Shown piece by piece: positions 36,961-49,497 of a stretch of DNA of 64,000 nucleotides. The notes beneath the pieces were generated by a model. The model was given only the letters and a program-made list of their open reading frames with translations, searched no databases and was not told the origin of the DNA. Where the stretch lies: contig NW_027478162.1 in assembly GCF_051020975.1 (NCBI RefSeq), positions 23,870,001 through 23,934,000 on the forward strand, written 5' to 3'. The stretch is from Osmia lignaria lignaria. Its lineage: Eukaryota > Arthropoda > Insecta > Hymenoptera > Megachilidae. The translations under genes and the position numbers were made by a program. Within the stretch, counting starts at the first letter, position 1. The number at the start of each line of letters is the position of its first letter.

Positions 36961-39537
36961 ATATCTCGGAAACGAAGCGAGCTATGGCAAAATGTTAAGA
37001 GACTTTATTTGTAGAGAATTAAGTTTCCTACTTTTTATGTTCTATGATATTTTTTGATCAGATGCGTAGTTCTCGAGATATATCAAGATATTTAAAAGTT
37101 CCGAAGCCGCACCAACATAATAGAGATACAGAAACACCGTGGCCCCTTTCTTTGAGATAACTCTGCACTACTGCGAGCTGCAAATGCCACTTCCAGCTTA
37201 GCTGTGCAGAAGAAGAACAACAAGAAGAAGAAATATCTCGAAATATGTCCGTCAGTCCCCTTCCCTTGAGATAAATCTGCAAATATCTCGGAAAAGAAGC
37301 GAGCTATGGCAAAATGTTAAGAGACCTTTTTTGTAGAGAATTAAGTTTCCTACTTTTTACGTTCTATGATATTTTTCGACCAGATGCGTAGTTCTCGAGA
37401 TATATCAAGATATTTAAAAGTTCCGAAGCCGCACCAACATAATAGAGATACAGAAACACCGTGGCCCCTTTCTTTGAGATAACTCTGCACTACTGCGAGC
37501 TGCAAATGCCACTTCCAGCTTAGCTGTGCAGAAGAAGAACAACAAGAAGAAGAAATATCTCGAAATATGTCCGTCAGTCCCCTTCCCTTGAGATAAATCT
37601 GCAAATATCTCGGAAAAGAAGCGAGCTATGGCAAAATGTTAAGAGACCTTTTTTGTAGAGAATTAAGTTTCCTACTTTTTATGTTCTATGATATTTTTTG
37701 ATCAGATGCGTAGTTCTCGAGATATATCAAGATATTTAAAAGTTCCGAAGCCGCACCAACATAATAGAGATACAGAAACACCGTGGCCCCTTTCTTTGAG
37801 GTAACTCTGCACTATTGCGAGCTGCAAATGCCACTTCCAGCTTAGCTGTGCAGAAGAAGAACAACAAGAAGAAGAAATATCTCGAAATATGTCCGTCAGG
37901 CCCCTTCCCTTGAGATAAATCTGCAAATATCTCGGAAACCAAGCGAGCTATGGCAAAATGTTAAGAGACCTTTTTTGTAGAGAATTAAGTTTCCCACTTT
38001 TTATGTTCTATGATATTTTTTGATCAGATGCGTAGTTCTCGAGATATATCAAGATATTTAAAAGTTCCGAAGCCGCACCAACATAATAGAGATACAGAAA
38101 CACCGTGGCCCCTTTCTTTGAGATAACTCTGCACTACTGCGAGCTGCAAATGCCACTTCCAGCTTAGCTGTGCAGAAGAAGAACAACAAGAAGAAGAAAT
38201 ATCTCGAAATATGTCCGTCAGTCCCCTTCCCTTGAGATAAATCTGCAAATATCTCGGAAAAGACGCGAGCTATGGCAAAATGTTAAGAGACCTTTTTTGT
38301 AGAGAATTAAGTTTCCTACTTTTTACGTTCTATGATATTTTTCGACCAGATGCGTAGTTCTCGAGATATATCAAGATATTTAAAAGTTCCGAAGCCGCAC
38401 CAACATAATAGAGATACAGAAACAACGTGGCCCCTTTCTTTGAGATAACTCTGCACTACTGCGAGCTGCAAATGCCACTTCCAGCTTAGCTGTGCAGAAG
38501 AAGAACAACAAGAAGAAGAAATATCTCGAAATATGTCCGTCAGTCCCCTTCCCTTGAGATAAATCTGCAAATATCTCGGAAAAGAAGCGAGCTATGGCAA
38601 AATGTTAAGAGACCTTTTTTGTAGAGAATTAGGTTTCCTACTTTTTACGTTCTATGATATTTTTCGACCAGATGCGTAGTTCTCGAGATATATCAAGATA
38701 TTTAAAAGTTCCGAAGCCGCACCAACATAATAGAGATACAGAAACACCGTGGCCCCTTTCTTTGAGATAACTCTGCACTATTGCGAGCTGTAAATGCCAC
38801 GTCCAGCTTAGCTCTGCAGAAGAAGAACAACAAGAAGAAGAAATATCTCGAAATATGTCCGTCAGGCCCCTTCCCTTGAGATAAATCTGCAAATATCTCG
38901 GAAACGAAGCGAGCTATGGCAAAATGTTAAGAGACCTTTTTTGTAGAGAATTAAGTTTCCTACTTTTTATGTTCTATGATATTTTTTGATCAGATGCGTA
39001 GTTCTCGAGATATATCAAGATATTTAAAAGTTCCGAAGCCGCACCAACATAATAGAGATACAGAAACACCGTGGCCCCTTTCTTTGAGGTAACTCTGCAC
39101 TATTGCGAGCTGCAAATGCCACTTCCAGCTTAGCTGTGCAGAAGAAGAACAACAAGAAGAAGAAATATCTCGAAATATGTCCGTCAGGCCCCTTCCCTTG
39201 AGATAAATCTGCAAATATCTCGGAAACCAAGCGAGCTATGGCAAAATGTTAAGAGACCTTTTTTGTAGAGAATTAAGTTTCCCACTTTTTATGTTCTATG
39301 ATATTTTTTGATCAGATGCGTAGTTCTCGAGATATATCAAGATATTTAAAAGTTCCGAAGCCGCACCAACATAATAGAGATACAGAAACACCGTGGCCCC
39401 TTTCGTTGAGATAACTCTGCAACTACTGCGAGCTGCAAATGCCACTTCCAGCTTAGCTGTGCAGAAGAAGAACAACAAGAAGAAGAAATATCTCGAAATA
39501 TGTCCGTCAGTCCCCTTCCCTTGAGATAAATCTGCTA
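36961..39537. repeat. Interleaved duplications of 2 to 3 monomers
   Basis: 36961 to 37604 resembles 37927 to 38570 (966-bp shift), while 37605 to 38248 resembles 38893 to 39537 (about a 1,288-bp shift). Markers are 'tttgaggtaactc' (near 37797 and 39085), 'ggaaaccaagc' (near 37935 and 39223) and 'tttcccacttt' (near 37991 and 39279). The two shifts mean that at least two successive exchanges of different size overlapped. Confidence 0.8.
39215..39537. repeat. 323-bp monomer with a 1-bp insertion
   Basis: The only monomer longer than 322 bp. It reads 'ctctgcaactactgcg' around 39415 to 39430, against the usual 'ctctgcactactgcg'. It also has 'tctgctaatatc' near 39530 in its tail. Confidence 0.9.
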
Positions 39538-40825
39538 ATATCTCGGAAAAGAAGCGAGCTATGGCAAAATGTTAAGAGACCTTTTTTGTAGAGAATTAAG
39601 TTTCCTACTTTTTACGTTCTATGATATTTTTCGACCAGATGCGTAGTTCTCGAGATATATCAAGATATTTAAAAGTTCCGAAGCCGCACCAACATAATAG
39701 AGATACAGAAACACCGTAGCCCCTTTCTTTGAGATAACTCTGCACTATTGCGAGCTGGAAATGCCACTTCCAGTTTAGCTGTGCAGAAGAAGAACAACAA
39801 GAAGAAGAAATATCCCGAAATATGTCCGTCAGGACCCTTCCCTTGAGATAAATCTGCAAATATCTCGGAAACGAAGCGAGCTATAGCAAAATGTTGAGAG
39901 ACCTTTTTTGTAGAGAATTATGTTTCCTATAATTTATGTTCTATGATATTTTTTGATCAGAAGCGTAGTTTTCGAGATATATCGAGATATTTAAAAGTTC
40001 CGAAGCCGCACCAACATAATAGAGATACAGAAACACCGTGGCCCCTTTCTTTGAGATAACTCTGCGCTATTGCGAGCTGGAAATGCCACTTCCAGTTTAG
40101 CTGTGCAGAAGAAGAACAACAAGAAGAAGAAATATCTCGAAATATGTCCGTCAGGCCCCTTCCCTTGAGATAAATCTGCAAATATCTCGGAAACGAAGCG
40201 AGCTATGGCAAAATGTTAAGAGACCTTTTTTGTAGAGAATTAAGTTTCCTACTTTTTATGTTGTATGATATTTTTTGATCAGATGCGTAGTTCTCGAGAT
40301 ATATCCAGATATTTAAAAGTTCCGAAGCGGCACCAACATAATACAGGTACAGAAACACCGTGGCCCCTTTCTTTGAGGTAACTCTGCACTATTGCGAGCT
40401 GCAAATGCCACTTCCAGTTTAGCTGTGCATAAGAAGAACAACAAGAAGAAGAAATATCTCGAAATATGTCCGTCAGGCCCCTTCCCTTGATATAAATCTG
40501 CAAATATCTCGGAAACCAAGCGAGCTATGGCAAAATGTTAAGAGACCTTTTTTGTAGAGAATTAAGTTTCCCACTTTTTATGTTCTATGATATTTTTTGA
40601 TCAGATGCGTAGTTCTCGAGATATATCAAGATATTTAAAAGTTCCGAAGCCGCACCAACATAATAGAGATACAGAAACACCGTGGCCCCTTTCTTTGAGG
40701 TAACTCTGCACTATTGCGAGCTGCAAATGCCACTTCCAGCTTAGCTGTGCAGAAGAAGAACAACAAGAAGAAGAAATATCTCGAAATATGTCCGTCAGTC
40801 CCCTTCCCTTGAGATAAATCTGCAA
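39538..40825. repeat. 4-monomer higher-order unit, 1,288 bp, copy 1
   Basis: Markers are 'ccgtagcccc' (near 39715), 'aggacccttcc' (near 39831), 'gctatagc' with 'tgttgagag' (near 39880), 'tctgcgctatt' (near 40061) and 'gaagcggcacc' with 'atacaggtac' (near 40324). The series recurs at +1288, and again at +2898 after one extra monomer. Confidence 0.88.
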
Positions 40826-42113
40826 ATATCTCGGAAAAGAAGCGAGCTATGGCAAAATGTTAAGAGACCTTTTTTGTAGAGAATTAAGTTTCCTACTTTT
40901 TACGTTCTATGATATTTTTCGACCAGATGCGTAGTTCTCGAGATATATCAAGATATTTAAAAGTTCCGAAGCCGCACCAACATAATAGAGATACAGAAAC
41001 ACCGTAGCCCCTTTCTTTGAGATAACTCTGCACTATTGCGAGCTGGAAATGCCACTTCCAGTTTAGCTGTGCAGAAGAAGAACAACAAGAAGAAGAAATA
41101 TCCCGAAATATGTCCGTCAGGACCCTTCCCTTGAGATAAATCTGCAAATATCTCGGAAACGAAGCGAGCTATAGCAAAATGTTGAGAGACCTTTTTTGTA
41201 GAGAATTATGTTTCCTATAATTTATGTTCTATGATATTTTTTGATCAGAAGCGTAGTTTTCGAGATATATCGAGATATTTAAAAGTTTCGAAGCCGCACC
41301 AACATAATAGAGATACAGAAACACCGTGGCCCCTTTCTTTGAGATAACTCTGCGCTATTGCGAGCTGGAAATGCCACTTCCAGTTTAGCTGTGCAGAAGA
41401 AGAACAACAAGAAGAAGAAATATCTCGAAATATGTCCGTCAGGCCCCTTCCCTTGAGATAAATCTGCAAATATCTCGGAAACGAAGCGAGCTATGGCAAA
41501 ATGTTAAGAGACCTTTTTTGTAGAGAATTAAGTTTCCTACTTTTTATGTTGTATGATATTTTTTGATCAGATGCGTAGTTCTCGAGATATATCCAGATAT
41601 TTAAAAGTTCCGAAGCGGCACCAACATAATACAGGTACAGAAACACCGTGGCCCCTTTCTTTGAGGTAACTCTGCACTATTGCGAGCTGCAAATGCCACT
41701 TCCAGTTTAGCTGTGCATAAGAAGAACAACAAGAAGAAGAAATATCTCGAAATATGTCCGTCAGGCCCCTTCCCTTGATATAAATCTGCAAATATCTCGG
41801 AAACCAAGCGAGCTATGGCAAAATGTTAAGAGACCTTTTTTGTAGAGAATTAAGTTTCCCACTTTTTATGTTCTATGATATTTTTTGATCAGATGCGTAG
41901 TTCTCGAGATATATCAAGATATTTAAAAGTTCCGAAGCCGCACCAACATAATAGAGATACAGAAACACCGTGGCCCCTTTCTTTGAGGTAACTCTGCACT
42001 ATTGCGAGCTGCAAATGCCACTTCCAGCTTAGCTGTGCAGAAGAAGAACAACAAGAAGAAGAAATATCTCGAAATATGTCCGTCAGTCCCCTTCCCTTGA
42101 GATAAATCTGCAA
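40826..42113. repeat. 4-monomer higher-order unit, copy 2
   Basis: Collinear with copy 1. It carries 'aaaagtttcgaag' near 41282, where copy 1 has 'aaaagttccgaag'. Copy 3 also has this change, so copy 3 derives from copy 2 or a shared parent. Confidence 0.88.
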
Positions 42114-42435
42114 ATATCTCGGAAAAGAAGCGAGCTATGGCAAAATGTTAAGAGACCTTTTTTGTAGAGAATTAAGTTTCCTACTTTTTACGTTCTATGA
42201 TATTTTTCGACCAGATGCGTAGTTCTCGAGATATATCAAGATATTTAAAAGTTCCGAAGCCGCACCAACATAATAGAGATACAGAAACAACGTGGCCCCT
42301 TTCTTTGAGATAACTCTGCACTACTGCGAGCTGCAAATGCCACTTCCAGCTTAGCTGTGCAGAAGAAGAACAACAAGAAGAAGAAATATCTCGAAATATG
42401 TCCGTCAGTCCCCTTCCCTTGAGATAAATCTGCAA
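42114..42435. repeat. Extra monomer between copies 2 and 3 of the 4-monomer unit
   Basis: This monomer has 'gaaacaacgtggcc', otherwise seen only at 38249 to 38570. Its presence makes the last interval 1,610 bp instead of 1,288 bp. It looks like a piece of the 38.2 to 38.6 kb region brought along by exchange. Confidence 0.85.
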
Positions 42436-43723
42436 ATATCTCGGAAAAGAAGCGAGCTATGGCAAAATGTTAAGAGACCTTTTTTGTAGAGAATTAAGTT
42501 TCCTACTTTTTACGTTCTATGATATTTTTCGACCAGATGCGTAGTTCTCGAGATATATCAAGATATTTAAAAGTTCCGAAGCCGCACCAACATAATAGAG
42601 ATACAGAAACACCGTAGCCCCTTTCTTTGAGATAACTCTGCACTATTGCGAGCTGGAAATGCCACTTCCAGTTTAGCTGTGCAGAAGAAGAACAACAAGA
42701 AGAAGAAATATCCCGAAATATGTCCGTCAGGACCCTTCCCTTGAGATAAATCTGCAAATATCTCGGAAACGAAGCGAGCTATAGCAAAATGTTGAGAGAC
42801 CTTTTTTGTAGAGAATTATGTTTCCTATAATTTATGTTCTATGATATTTTTTGATCAGAAGCGTAGTTTTCGAGATATATCGAGATATTTAAAAGTTTCG
42901 AAGCCGCACCAACATAATAGAGATACAGAAACACCGTGGCCCCTTTCTTTGAGATAACTCTGCGCTATTGCGAGCTGGAAATGCCACTTCCAGTTTAGCT
43001 GTGCAGAAGAAGAACAACAAGAAGAAGAAATATCTCGAAATATGTCCGTCAGGCCCCTTCCCTTGAGATAAATCTGCAAATATCTCGGAAACGAAGCGAG
43101 CTATGGCAAAATGTTAAGAGACCTTTTTTGTAGAGAATTAAGTTTCCTACTTTTTATGTTGTATGATATTTTTTGATCAGATGCGTAGTTCTCGAGATAT
43201 ATCCAGATATTTAAAAGTTCCGAAGCGGCACCAACATAATACAGGTACAGAAACACCGTGGCCCCTTTCTTTGAGGTAACTCTGCACTATTGCGAGCTGC
43301 AAATGCCACTTCCAGCTTAGCTGTGCATAAGAAGAACAACAAGAAGAAGAAATATCTCGAAATATGTCCGTCAGGCCCCTTCCCTTGATATAAATCTGCA
43401 AATATCTCGGAAACCAAGCGAGCTATGGCAAAATGTTAAGAGACCTTTTTTGTAGAGAATTAAGTTTCCCACTTTTTATGTTCTATGATATTTTTTGATC
43501 AGATGCGTAGTTCTCGAGATATATCAAGATATTTAAAAGTTCCGAAGCCGCACCAACATAATAGAGATACAGAAACACCGTGGCCCCTTTCTTTGAGATA
43601 ACTCTGCGCTATTGCGAGCTGGAAATGCCACTTCCAGTTTAGCTGTGCAGAAGAAGAACAACAAGAAGAAGAAATATCTCGAAATATGTCCGTCAGACCC
43701 CTTCCCTTGAGATAAATCTGCAA
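42436..43723. repeat. 4-monomer higher-order unit, copy 3
   Basis: The first three monomers match copies 1 and 2, with 'aaaagtttcg' near 42891. In the third the linked pair is changed to 'ccagctt' near 43313. The fourth monomer (43402 to 43723) has 'tctgcgctatt' and 'gctggaaatg', unlike the fourth of copies 1 and 2. The unit therefore ends in a different variant. Confidence 0.85.
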
Positions 43724-44045
43724 ATATCTCGGAAACCAAGCGAGCTATGGCAAAATGTTAAGAGACCTTTTTTGTAGAGAATTATGTTTCCTACAATTTA
43801 TGTTCTATGATATTTTTTGATCAGATGCGTAGTTTTCGAGATATATCGAGATATTTAAAAGATCCGAAGCCGCACCAACATAATAGAGATACAGAAACAC
43901 CGTGGCCCCTTTCTTTGAGATAACTCTGCACTATTGCGAGCTGCAAATGCCACTTCCAGCTTAGCTGTGCAGAAGAAGAACAACAAGAAGAAGAAATATC
44001 TCGAAATATGTCCGTCAGACCCCTTCCCTTGAGATACATCTGCAA

Positions 44046-44367
44046 ATATCTCGGAAACGAAGCGAGCTATGGCAAAATGTTAAGAGACCTTTTTTGTAGA
44101 GAATTAAGTTTCCTACTTTTTATGTTGTATGATATTTTTTGATCAGATGCGTAGTTCTCGAGATATATCGAGATATTTAAAAGTTCCGAAGCCGCACCAA
44201 CATAATAGAGATACAGAAACACCGTGGCCTCTTTCTTTGAGATAACTCTGCACTATTGTGAGCTGCAAATGCCACTTCCAGCTTAGCTGTGCAGAAGAAG
44301 AACAACAAGAAGAAGAAATATCTCGAAATATGTCCGTCAGGCCCCTTCCCTTGAGATAAATCTACAA
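44046..44367. repeat. Hybrid monomer at the central/right domain boundary
   Basis: Its front matches the type at 8010 to 8331 ('tggcctctttc', 'attgtgagc'). Its tail matches the type at 8332 to 8650 ('gaagaagaac', 'aaatctacaaatatc', 'gctagc'). The switch lies between 44259 and 44299. Everything to the right then follows the 8651-onward and window-start series. Confidence 0.85.
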
Positions 44368-45011
44368 ATATCTCGAAAACGAAGCTAGCTATGGCAAAAT
44401 GTTAAGAGACCTTTTTTGTAGAGAATTAAGTTTCCTACTTTTTATGTTGTATGATATTTTTTGATCAGATGCGTAGTTCTCGAGATATATCGAGATATTT
44501 AAAAGTTCCGAAGCCGCACCAACATAATAGAGATACAGAAACACCGTGGCCTCTTTCTTTGAGATAACTCTGCACTATTGTGAGCTGCAAATGCCACTTC
44601 CAGCTTAGCTGTGCAGAAGAGGAACAACAAGAAGAAGAAATATCTCGAAATATGTCCGTCAGGCCCCTTCCCTTGAGATATATCTGCAAATATCTCGGAA
44701 AAGAAGCGAGCTATGGCAAAATGTTAAGAGACCTTTTTTGTAGAGAATTATGTTTCCTATAATTTATGTTCTATGATATTTTTTGATCAGAAGCGTAGTT
44801 TTCGAGATATATCGAGATATTTAAAAGTTCCGAAGCCGCACCAACATAATAGAGATACAGAAACACCGTGGCCCCTTTCTTTGAGATAACTCTGCACTAT
44901 TGCGACCTGCAAATGCCACTTCCAGCTTAGCTGTGCAGAAGAAGAACAACAAGAAGAAGAAATATCTCGAAATATGTCCGTCAGGCCCCTTCCCTTGAGA
45001 TAAATCTACAA

Positions 45012-47254
45012 ATATCTCGAAAACGAAGCTAGCTATGGTAAAATGTTAAGAGACCTTTTTTGTAGAGAATTATGTTTCCTATAATTTATGTTCTATGATA
45101 TTTTTTGATCAGAAGCGTAGTTTTCGAGATATTTAAAAGTTCCGAAGCCGCACCAACATAATAGAGATACAGAAACACCGTGGCCCCTTTCTTTGAGATA
45201 ACTCTGCACTATTGCGACCTGCAAATGCCACTTCCAGCTTAGCTGTGCAGAAGAAGAACAACAAGAAGAAGAAATATCTCGAAATATGTCCGTCAGGCCC
45301 CTTCCCTTGAGATAAATCTGCAAATATCTCGGAAACGAAGCGAGCTATGGCAAAATGTTAAGAGACCTTTTTTGTAGAGAATTATGTTGCCTATAATTTA
45401 TGTTCTATGATATTTTTTGATCAGAAGCGTAGTTTTCGAGATATATCGAGATATTCAAAAGTTCCGAAGCCGCACCAACATAATAGAGATACAGAAACAC
45501 CGTGGCCCCTTTCTTTGAGATAACTCTGCACTATTGCGACCTGCAAATGCCACTTCCAGCTTAGCTGTGCAGAAGAAGAACAACAAGAAGAAGAAATATC
45601 TCGAAATATGTCCGTCAGGCCCCTTCCCTTGAGATAAATCTACAAATATCTCGAAAACGAAGCTAGCTATGGCAAAATGTTAAGAGACCTTTTTTGTAGA
45701 GAATTAAGTTTCCTACTTTTTATGTTGTATGATATTTTTTGATCAGATGCGTAGTTCTCGAGATATATCAAGATATTTAAAAGTTCCGAAGCCGCACCAA
45801 CATAATAGAGATACAGAAACACCATGGCCCCTTTCTTTGAGATAACTCTGCACTATTGCGAGCTGCAAATGCCACTTCCAGCTTAGCTGTGCAGAAGAAG
45901 AACAACAAGAAGAAGAAATATCTCGGTATATGTCCGTCAGGCCCCTTCCCTTGAGCTAAATCTGCAAATATCTCGGAAACGATGCCAGCTATGGCAAAAT
46001 GTTAACATACCTTTTTTGTAGAGAATTAAGTTTCCTACTTTTTATGTTCTATGATATTTTTTGATCAGAAGCGTAGTTTTCGAGATATATCGAGATATTT
46101 AAAAGTTCCGAAGCCGCACCAACATAATAGAGATACAGAAACACCGTGGCCCCTTTCGTTGAGATAACTCTGCACTATTGCGAGCTGCAAATGCCACTTC
46201 GAGCTTAGCTGTGCAGAAGAAGAACAACAAGAAGAAGAAATATCTCGAAATATGTCCGTCAGACCCCTTCCCTTGAGATAAATCTGCAAATATCTCGGAA
46301 ACGAAGCGAGCTATGGCAAAATGGTAAGAGACCTTTTTTGTAGAGAATTATGTTTCCTACAATTTACGTTCTATGATATTTTTTTATCAGAAGCGTAGTT
46401 TTCGAGATATATCGAGATATTTAAAAGTTCCGAAGCCGCACCAACACAATAGAGATACAGAAACACCGTGGCCCCTTTCGTTGAGATAACTCTGCACTAT
46501 TGCGACCTGCAAATGCCACTTTCAGCTTAGCTGTGCAGAAGAAGAACAACAAGAAGAAGAAATATCTCGAAATATGTCCGTCAGGCCCTTCCCTTGAGAT
46601 AAATATGCAAATATCGCGGAAACGAAGCGAGCTATGGCAAAATGTTAAGATACCTTTTTTGTAGAGAATTAAGTTTCCTACTTTTTATGTTCTATGATAT
46701 TTTTTGATCAGATGCGTAGTTCTCGAGATATATCAAGATATTTAAAAGCTCCGAAGCTGCACCAACATAATAGAGGTACAGAAACACCGTGGCCCCTTTC
46801 TTTGAGATAACTCTGCACTATTGCGAGCTGCAAATGCCACTTCCAGCTTAGCTGTGCAGAAGAAGAACAACAAGAATAAGAAATATTTCGAAATATGTCC
46901 GTCAGGCCCCTTCCCTTGAGATAAATCTGCAAATATCTCGGAAACGAAGCGAGCTACGGCAAAATGTTAACAGACCTTTTTTGTAGAAAATTAGGTTTCC
47001 TACTTTTTATGTTCTATGATATTTTTTTATCAGATGCGTAGTTCTCGAGATATATCAAGATGTTTAAAAGTTCCGAAGCTGCACCAACATAATAGAGGTA
47101 CAGAAACACCGTGGCCTCTATCTTTGAGATAACTCTGCACTATTGCGAGCTGATAATGCCACTTCCAGCTTAGCTGTGCAGAAGAGGAACAACAAGAAGA
47201 AGAAATATCTCGAAATATGTCCGTCAGGCCCCTTCCCTTGAGATAAATCTACAA
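45012..47254. repeat. 7-monomer higher-order unit, right domain, copy 1 of 3
   Basis: This 2,243-bp unit is collinear with 304 to 2546. It keeps the ancestral 'ctcggtatatg...gagctaaatc' form of its third-to-fourth monomer region. It has private changes at 45456 ('attcaaaag') and 46385 ('tttttttatcag'). Its last monomer (46933 to 47254) is a hybrid that joins this unit to the next. Confidence 0.92.
46933..47254. repeat. Hybrid monomer joining 7-monomer units 1 and 2
   Basis: The front is of the 2225 to 2546 type ('gctgcaccaac', 'gagctgataatg', 'gaggaac'). The tail is of the type that ends at 303 ('ctacaaatatctcgaaaac', 'gctagctatggtaaaatg' running on). The breakpoint lies between about 47187 and 47249. 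An identical hybrid stands at 49176 to 49497. Unequal exchange between two monomers seven places apart would give just this product. Confidence 0.88.
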
Positions 47255-49497
47255 ATATCTCGAAAACGAAGCTAGCTATGGTAAAATGTTAAGAGACCTT
47301 TTTTGTAGAGAATTATGTTTCCTATAATTTATGTTCTATGATATTTTTTGATCAGAAGCGTAGTTGTCGAGATATTTAAAAGTTCCGAAGCCGCACCAAC
47401 ATAATAGAGATACAGAAACACCGTGGCCCCTTTCTTTGAGATAACTCTGCACTATTGCGACCTGCAAATGCCACTTCCAGCTTAGCTGTGCAGAAGAAGA
47501 ACAACAAGAAGAAGAAATATCTCGAAATATGTCCGTCAGGCCCCTTCCCTTGAGATAAATCTGCAAATATCTCGGAAACGAAGCGAGCTATGGCAAAATG
47601 TTAAGAGACCTTTTTTGTAGAGAATTATGTTGCCTATAATTTATGTTCTATGATATTTTTTGATCAGAAGCGTAGTTTTCGAGATATATCGAGATATTTA
47701 AAAGTTCCGAAGCCGCACCAACATAATAGAGATACAGAAACACCGTGGCCCCTTTCTTTGAGATAACTCTGCACTATTGCGACCTGCAAATGCCACTTCC
47801 AGCTTAGCTGTGCAGAAGAAGAACAACAAGAAGAAGAAATATCTCGAAATATGTCCGTCAGGCCCCTTCCCTTGAGATAAATCTACAAATATCTCGAAAA
47901 CGAAGCTAGCTATGGCAAAATGTTAAGAGACCTTTTTTGTAGAGAATTAAGTTTCCTACTTTTTATGTTGTATGATATTTTTTGATCAGATGCGTAGTTC
48001 TCGAGATATATCAAGATATTTAAAAGTTCCGAAGCCGCACCAACATAATAGAGATACAGAAACACCATGGCCCCTTTCTTTGAGATAACTCTGCACTATT
48101 GCGAGCTGCAAATGCCACTTCCAGCTTAGCTGTGCAGAAGAAGAACAACAAGAATAAGAAATATTTCGAAATATGTCCGTCAGGCCCCTTCCCTTGAGAT
48201 AAATCTGCAAATATCTCGGAAACGATGCCAGCTATGGCAAAATGTTAACATACCTTTTTTGTAGAGAATTAAGTTTCCTACTTTTTATGTTCTATGATAT
48301 TTTTTGATCAGAAGCGTAGTTTTCGAGATATATCGAGATATTTAAAAGTTCCGAAGCCGCACCAACATAATAGAGATACAGAAACACCGTGGCCCCTTTC
48401 GTTGAGATAACTCTGCACTATTGCGAGCTGCAAATGCCACTTCGAGCTTAGCTGTGCAGAAGAAGAACAACAAGAAGAAGAAATATCTCGAAATATGTCC
48501 GTCAGACCCCTTCCCTTGAGATAAATCTGCAAATATCTCGGAAACGAAGCGAGCTATGGCAAAATGGTAAGAGACCTTTTTTGTAGAGAATTATGTTTCC
48601 TACAATTTACGTTCTATGATATTTTTTGATCAGAAGCGTAGTTTTCGAGATATATCGAGATATTTAAAAGTTCCGAAGCCGCACCAACACAATAGAGATA
48701 CAGAAACACCGTGGCCCCTTTCGTTGAGATAACTCTGCACTATTGCGACCTGCAAATGCCACTTTCAGCTTAGCTGTGCAGAAGAAGAACAACAAGAAGA
48801 AGAAATATCTCGAAATATGTCCGTCAGGCCCTTCCCTTGAGATAAATATGCAAATATCGCGGAAACGAAGCGAGCTATGGCAAAATGTTAAGATACCTTT
48901 TTTGTAGAGAATTAAGTTTCCTACTTTTTATGTTCTATGATATTTTTTGATCAGATGCGTAGTTCTCGAGATATATCAAGATATTTAAAAGCTCCGAAGC
49001 TGCACCAACATAATAGAGGTACAGAAACACCGTGGCCCCTTTCTTTGAGATAACTCTGCACTATTGCGAGCTGCAAATGCCACTTCCAGCTTAGCTGTGC
49101 AGAAGAAGAACAACAAGAATAAGAAATATTTCGAAATATGTCCGTCAGGCCCCTTCCCTTGAGATAAATCTGCAAATATCTCGGAAACGAAGCGAGCTAC
49201 GGCAAAATGTTAACAGACCTTTTTTGTAGAAAATTAGGTTTCCTACTTTTTATGTTCTATGATATTTTTTTATCAGATGCGTAGTTCTCGAGATATATCA
49301 AGATGTTTAAAAGTTCCGAAGCTGCACCAACATAATAGAGGTACAGAAACACCGTGGCCTCTATCTTTGAGATAACTCTGCACTATTGCGAGCTGATAAT
49401 GCCACTTCCAGCTTAGCTGTGCAGAAGAGGAACAACAAGAAGAAGAAATATCTCGAAATATGTCCGTCAGGCCCCTTCCCTTGAGATAAATCTACAA
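47255..49497. repeat. 7-monomer higher-order unit, right domain, copy 2 of 3
   Basis: This unit has the same series and length as its left neighbour. It differs by 'gtagttgtcgag' near 47365, where copy 1 has 'gttttcgag', and by a patch of different sequence at 48155 to 48199. It ends in a hybrid monomer with the same structure as the one that ends copy 1. Confidence 0.92.
47889..48210. repeat. Monomer with an internal conversion patch
   Basis: The monomer keeps the flanking markers of its type ('caccatggcc' before, 'gatgccagc' just after). Between 48155 and 48199 it has 'aataagaaatatttcg' and 'gagataaatc' of the 1903 to 2224 type, in place of 'ctcggtatatg' and 'gagctaaatc'. The tract is at least 45 bp and at most about 160 bp. 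The sister copy is 50132 to 50453, with the patch at 50398 to 50442. Confidence 0.87.

Larger units (their letters stand above)
18609..44045. repeat. Central domain: local short higher-order repeats
   Basis: This domain has 79 monomers, of which 77 are exactly 322 bp. It lacks the 10-bp, 1-bp and 3-bp deletions that mark the flanking domains, and it lacks the 'gattggacgcg' variant. It is built of separate small amplifications of 2, 3, 4 or 5 monomers in two or three copies. Between these lie stretches of distinct variants (18609 to 20540 and 29877 to 32452). Its sequence is more even than that of the flanks. It resembles a region where recent local exchange dominates. Confidence 0.85.
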
